Positions 6,005-6,543 of a stretch of 6,543 nucleotides of DNA are shown here, one piece after another. How positions within the stretch are numbered: position 1 is the stretch's first letter; every line of letters begins with the position of its first letter. Origin of the DNA: Bacteroidota bacterium (lineage in GTDB: Bacteria > Bacteroidota > Bacteroidia > Bacteroidales > Prolixibacteraceae). The translations under genes were made by a program, and so were the position numbers. The notes under the pieces were generated by a model. It was not told the origin of the DNA and did no database searches. It worked only from the letters and a program-made list of their open reading frames with translations. The DNA lies in contig JAEWME010000402.1 of the NCBI GenBank assembly GCA_023393265.1, positions 1 to 6,543 of the forward strand, in the 5' to 3' direction.

Positions 6005-6418
6005 ATGAAAGAAAAGGTGTTACATGAGGGGGTTGTTCAGGAGGTTTCGGGTGATAAAATAACGGTTACAATCGTTAACGCTTCGGCCTGTTCTTCCTGT
6101 CATGCCAAAGGTGCCTGCCTTGCGTCGGACTTGAAGGAAAAGGAAATAGAGATTCGCCATTTTAGCGGAGATTTTCATCCCGGTCAACATGTCAACATCA
6201 TTGGACAGCTTTCTCAGGGGTATATGGCTGCATTTTATGGATACCTGTTGCCTTTTATCATTGTTTTTATCACGTTGATCGCGGTTTACTCAATTACCAC
6301 CAATGAAGGAACTGCAGGTATTTCCTCGCTTGTTATCCTGATCCCATATTATGCCATCCTTTATATTTTCAGAGAGAAAATCAGGAATTCATTTCATTTT
6401 CAAATCTCTGCAACCTAA
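6005..6418 (+). CDS. RseC/MucC-like membrane protein upstream of rnfB
   Basis: From ATG 6005 the protein has 137 residues. It starts MKEKVLHEGVVQEVSGDKI, the usual opening of RseC-family proteins. A soluble N-terminal part carries Cys29, Cys32 and Cys38 in the arrangement CSSCHAKGAC, followed by the charged SDLKEKEIEI. Two membrane helices follow (about 74-97, FYGYLLPFIIVFITLIAVYS, and about 105-122, ISSLVILIPYYAILYIF). In Proteobacteria RseC is linked to sigma-E control and to the SoxR-reducing system together with Rnf-type proteins. In Bacteroidota it commonly heads the rnf cluster, as here, 12 bp before rnfB. A role in maturation, redox or electron transfer for the Rnf complex is inference. 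The frame also has an ATG at 5975 that would add 10 residues (MVFTEPKIKR). I prefer 6005 because the promoter box abuts 5975 and the extra residues look unlike the family. Confidence 0.85.
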   Translation: MKEKVLHEGVVQEVSGDKITVTIVNASACSSCHAKGACLASDLKEKEIEIRHFSGDFHPGQHVNIIGQLSQGYMAAFYGYLLPFIIVFITLIAVYSITTNEGTAGISSLVILIPYYAILYIFREKIRNSFHFQISAT

Positions 6419-6430
6419 TTACCCAATTGT

Positions 6431-6543
6431 ATGAGTACGATCATTATCTATACCATTCTGACACTGGGCGTTATCGGAGTACTTTCGGCTGTGGTGCTTT
6501 ATTTTGTAGCACAGAAATTTAAAGTTTTTGAAGATCCACGGAT
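6431..6543 (+). CDS. rnfB: Rnf complex subunit B, N-terminal fragment (runs off window)
   Basis: Only the first 37 codons are inside the window. They encode a short polar start, one N-terminal membrane anchor (IIIYTILTLGVIGVLSAVVLYFVA) and then QKFKVFEDPR, which matches the beginning of RnfB just before its first Fe-S motif. RnfB is the iron-sulfur subunit that takes electrons from ferredoxin in the Rnf complex, which couples ferredoxin:NAD+ oxidoreduction to Na+ or H+ export. The cysteine motifs lie beyond the window edge and cannot be checked. The 12-bp spacing from the RseC-like gene indicates one operon. No Shine-Dalgarno is visible. Confidence 0.85.
   Translation, partial: MSTIIIYTILTLGVIGVLSAVVLYFVAQKFKVFEDPR

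Overview
The window looks like chromosomal DNA from a member of the Bacteroidota, probably an anaerobic Bacteroidales/Marinilabiliales-type organism. Three things point there. First, several proteins match families typical of that phylum: a DUF4159 protein, a short acidic DUF2795 protein, a secreted C1B-type peptidase, and an RseC-like protein directly ahead of rnfB. Second, starts are preceded by Bacteroidota-style -7 boxes (TAnnTTTG). Third, Shine-Dalgarno sequences are almost absent. The narrower placement is an inference.

Layout: Bases 1-327 (+) hold the C-terminal end of a DUF4159 gene whose start lies outside the window. Three genes follow on the minus strand, read right to left: an orphan LolD/MacB-type ABC ATPase (1319-2017), a PduO-type cob(I)alamin adenosyltransferase (718-1275) 43 bp behind it, and the DUF2795 gene (407-628). 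The DUF2795 gene appears to have its own promoter and ends at a hairpin terminator at about 351-382. Across a 194-bp divergent intergenic region, recG (2212-4311, +) encodes the ATP-dependent DNA helicase. It is followed by a separate gene for an exported bleomycin-hydrolase-like cysteine peptidase (4452-5705), which ends at a clear intrinsic terminator. After an AT-rich gap of about 300 bp, a new operon begins: an RseC-family membrane protein (6005-6418) and, 12 bp later, the start of rnfB (6431 to the window edge), the first visible subunit of an Rnf ion-pumping ferredoxin:NAD+ oxidoreductase.

Functionally this is a mixture of housekeeping and energy genes rather than one system: DNA repair (RecG), cofactor supply (adenosylcobalamin, used for example by methylmalonyl-CoA mutase in propionate metabolism), envelope transport or efflux (ABC ATPase), extracytoplasmic peptide turnover (C1 peptidase), and membrane redox energy conversion (RseC plus Rnf). 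I saw no mobile element, CRISPR array, tRNA, rRNA or defence island. The points most worth a second look are the C1 peptidase, whose usual catalytic Asn is Asp within an otherwise reshaped motif, and the TAnnTTTG promoter boxes that almost touch annotated starts. These boxes bear on the true starts and leader lengths of recG and the RseC-like gene.
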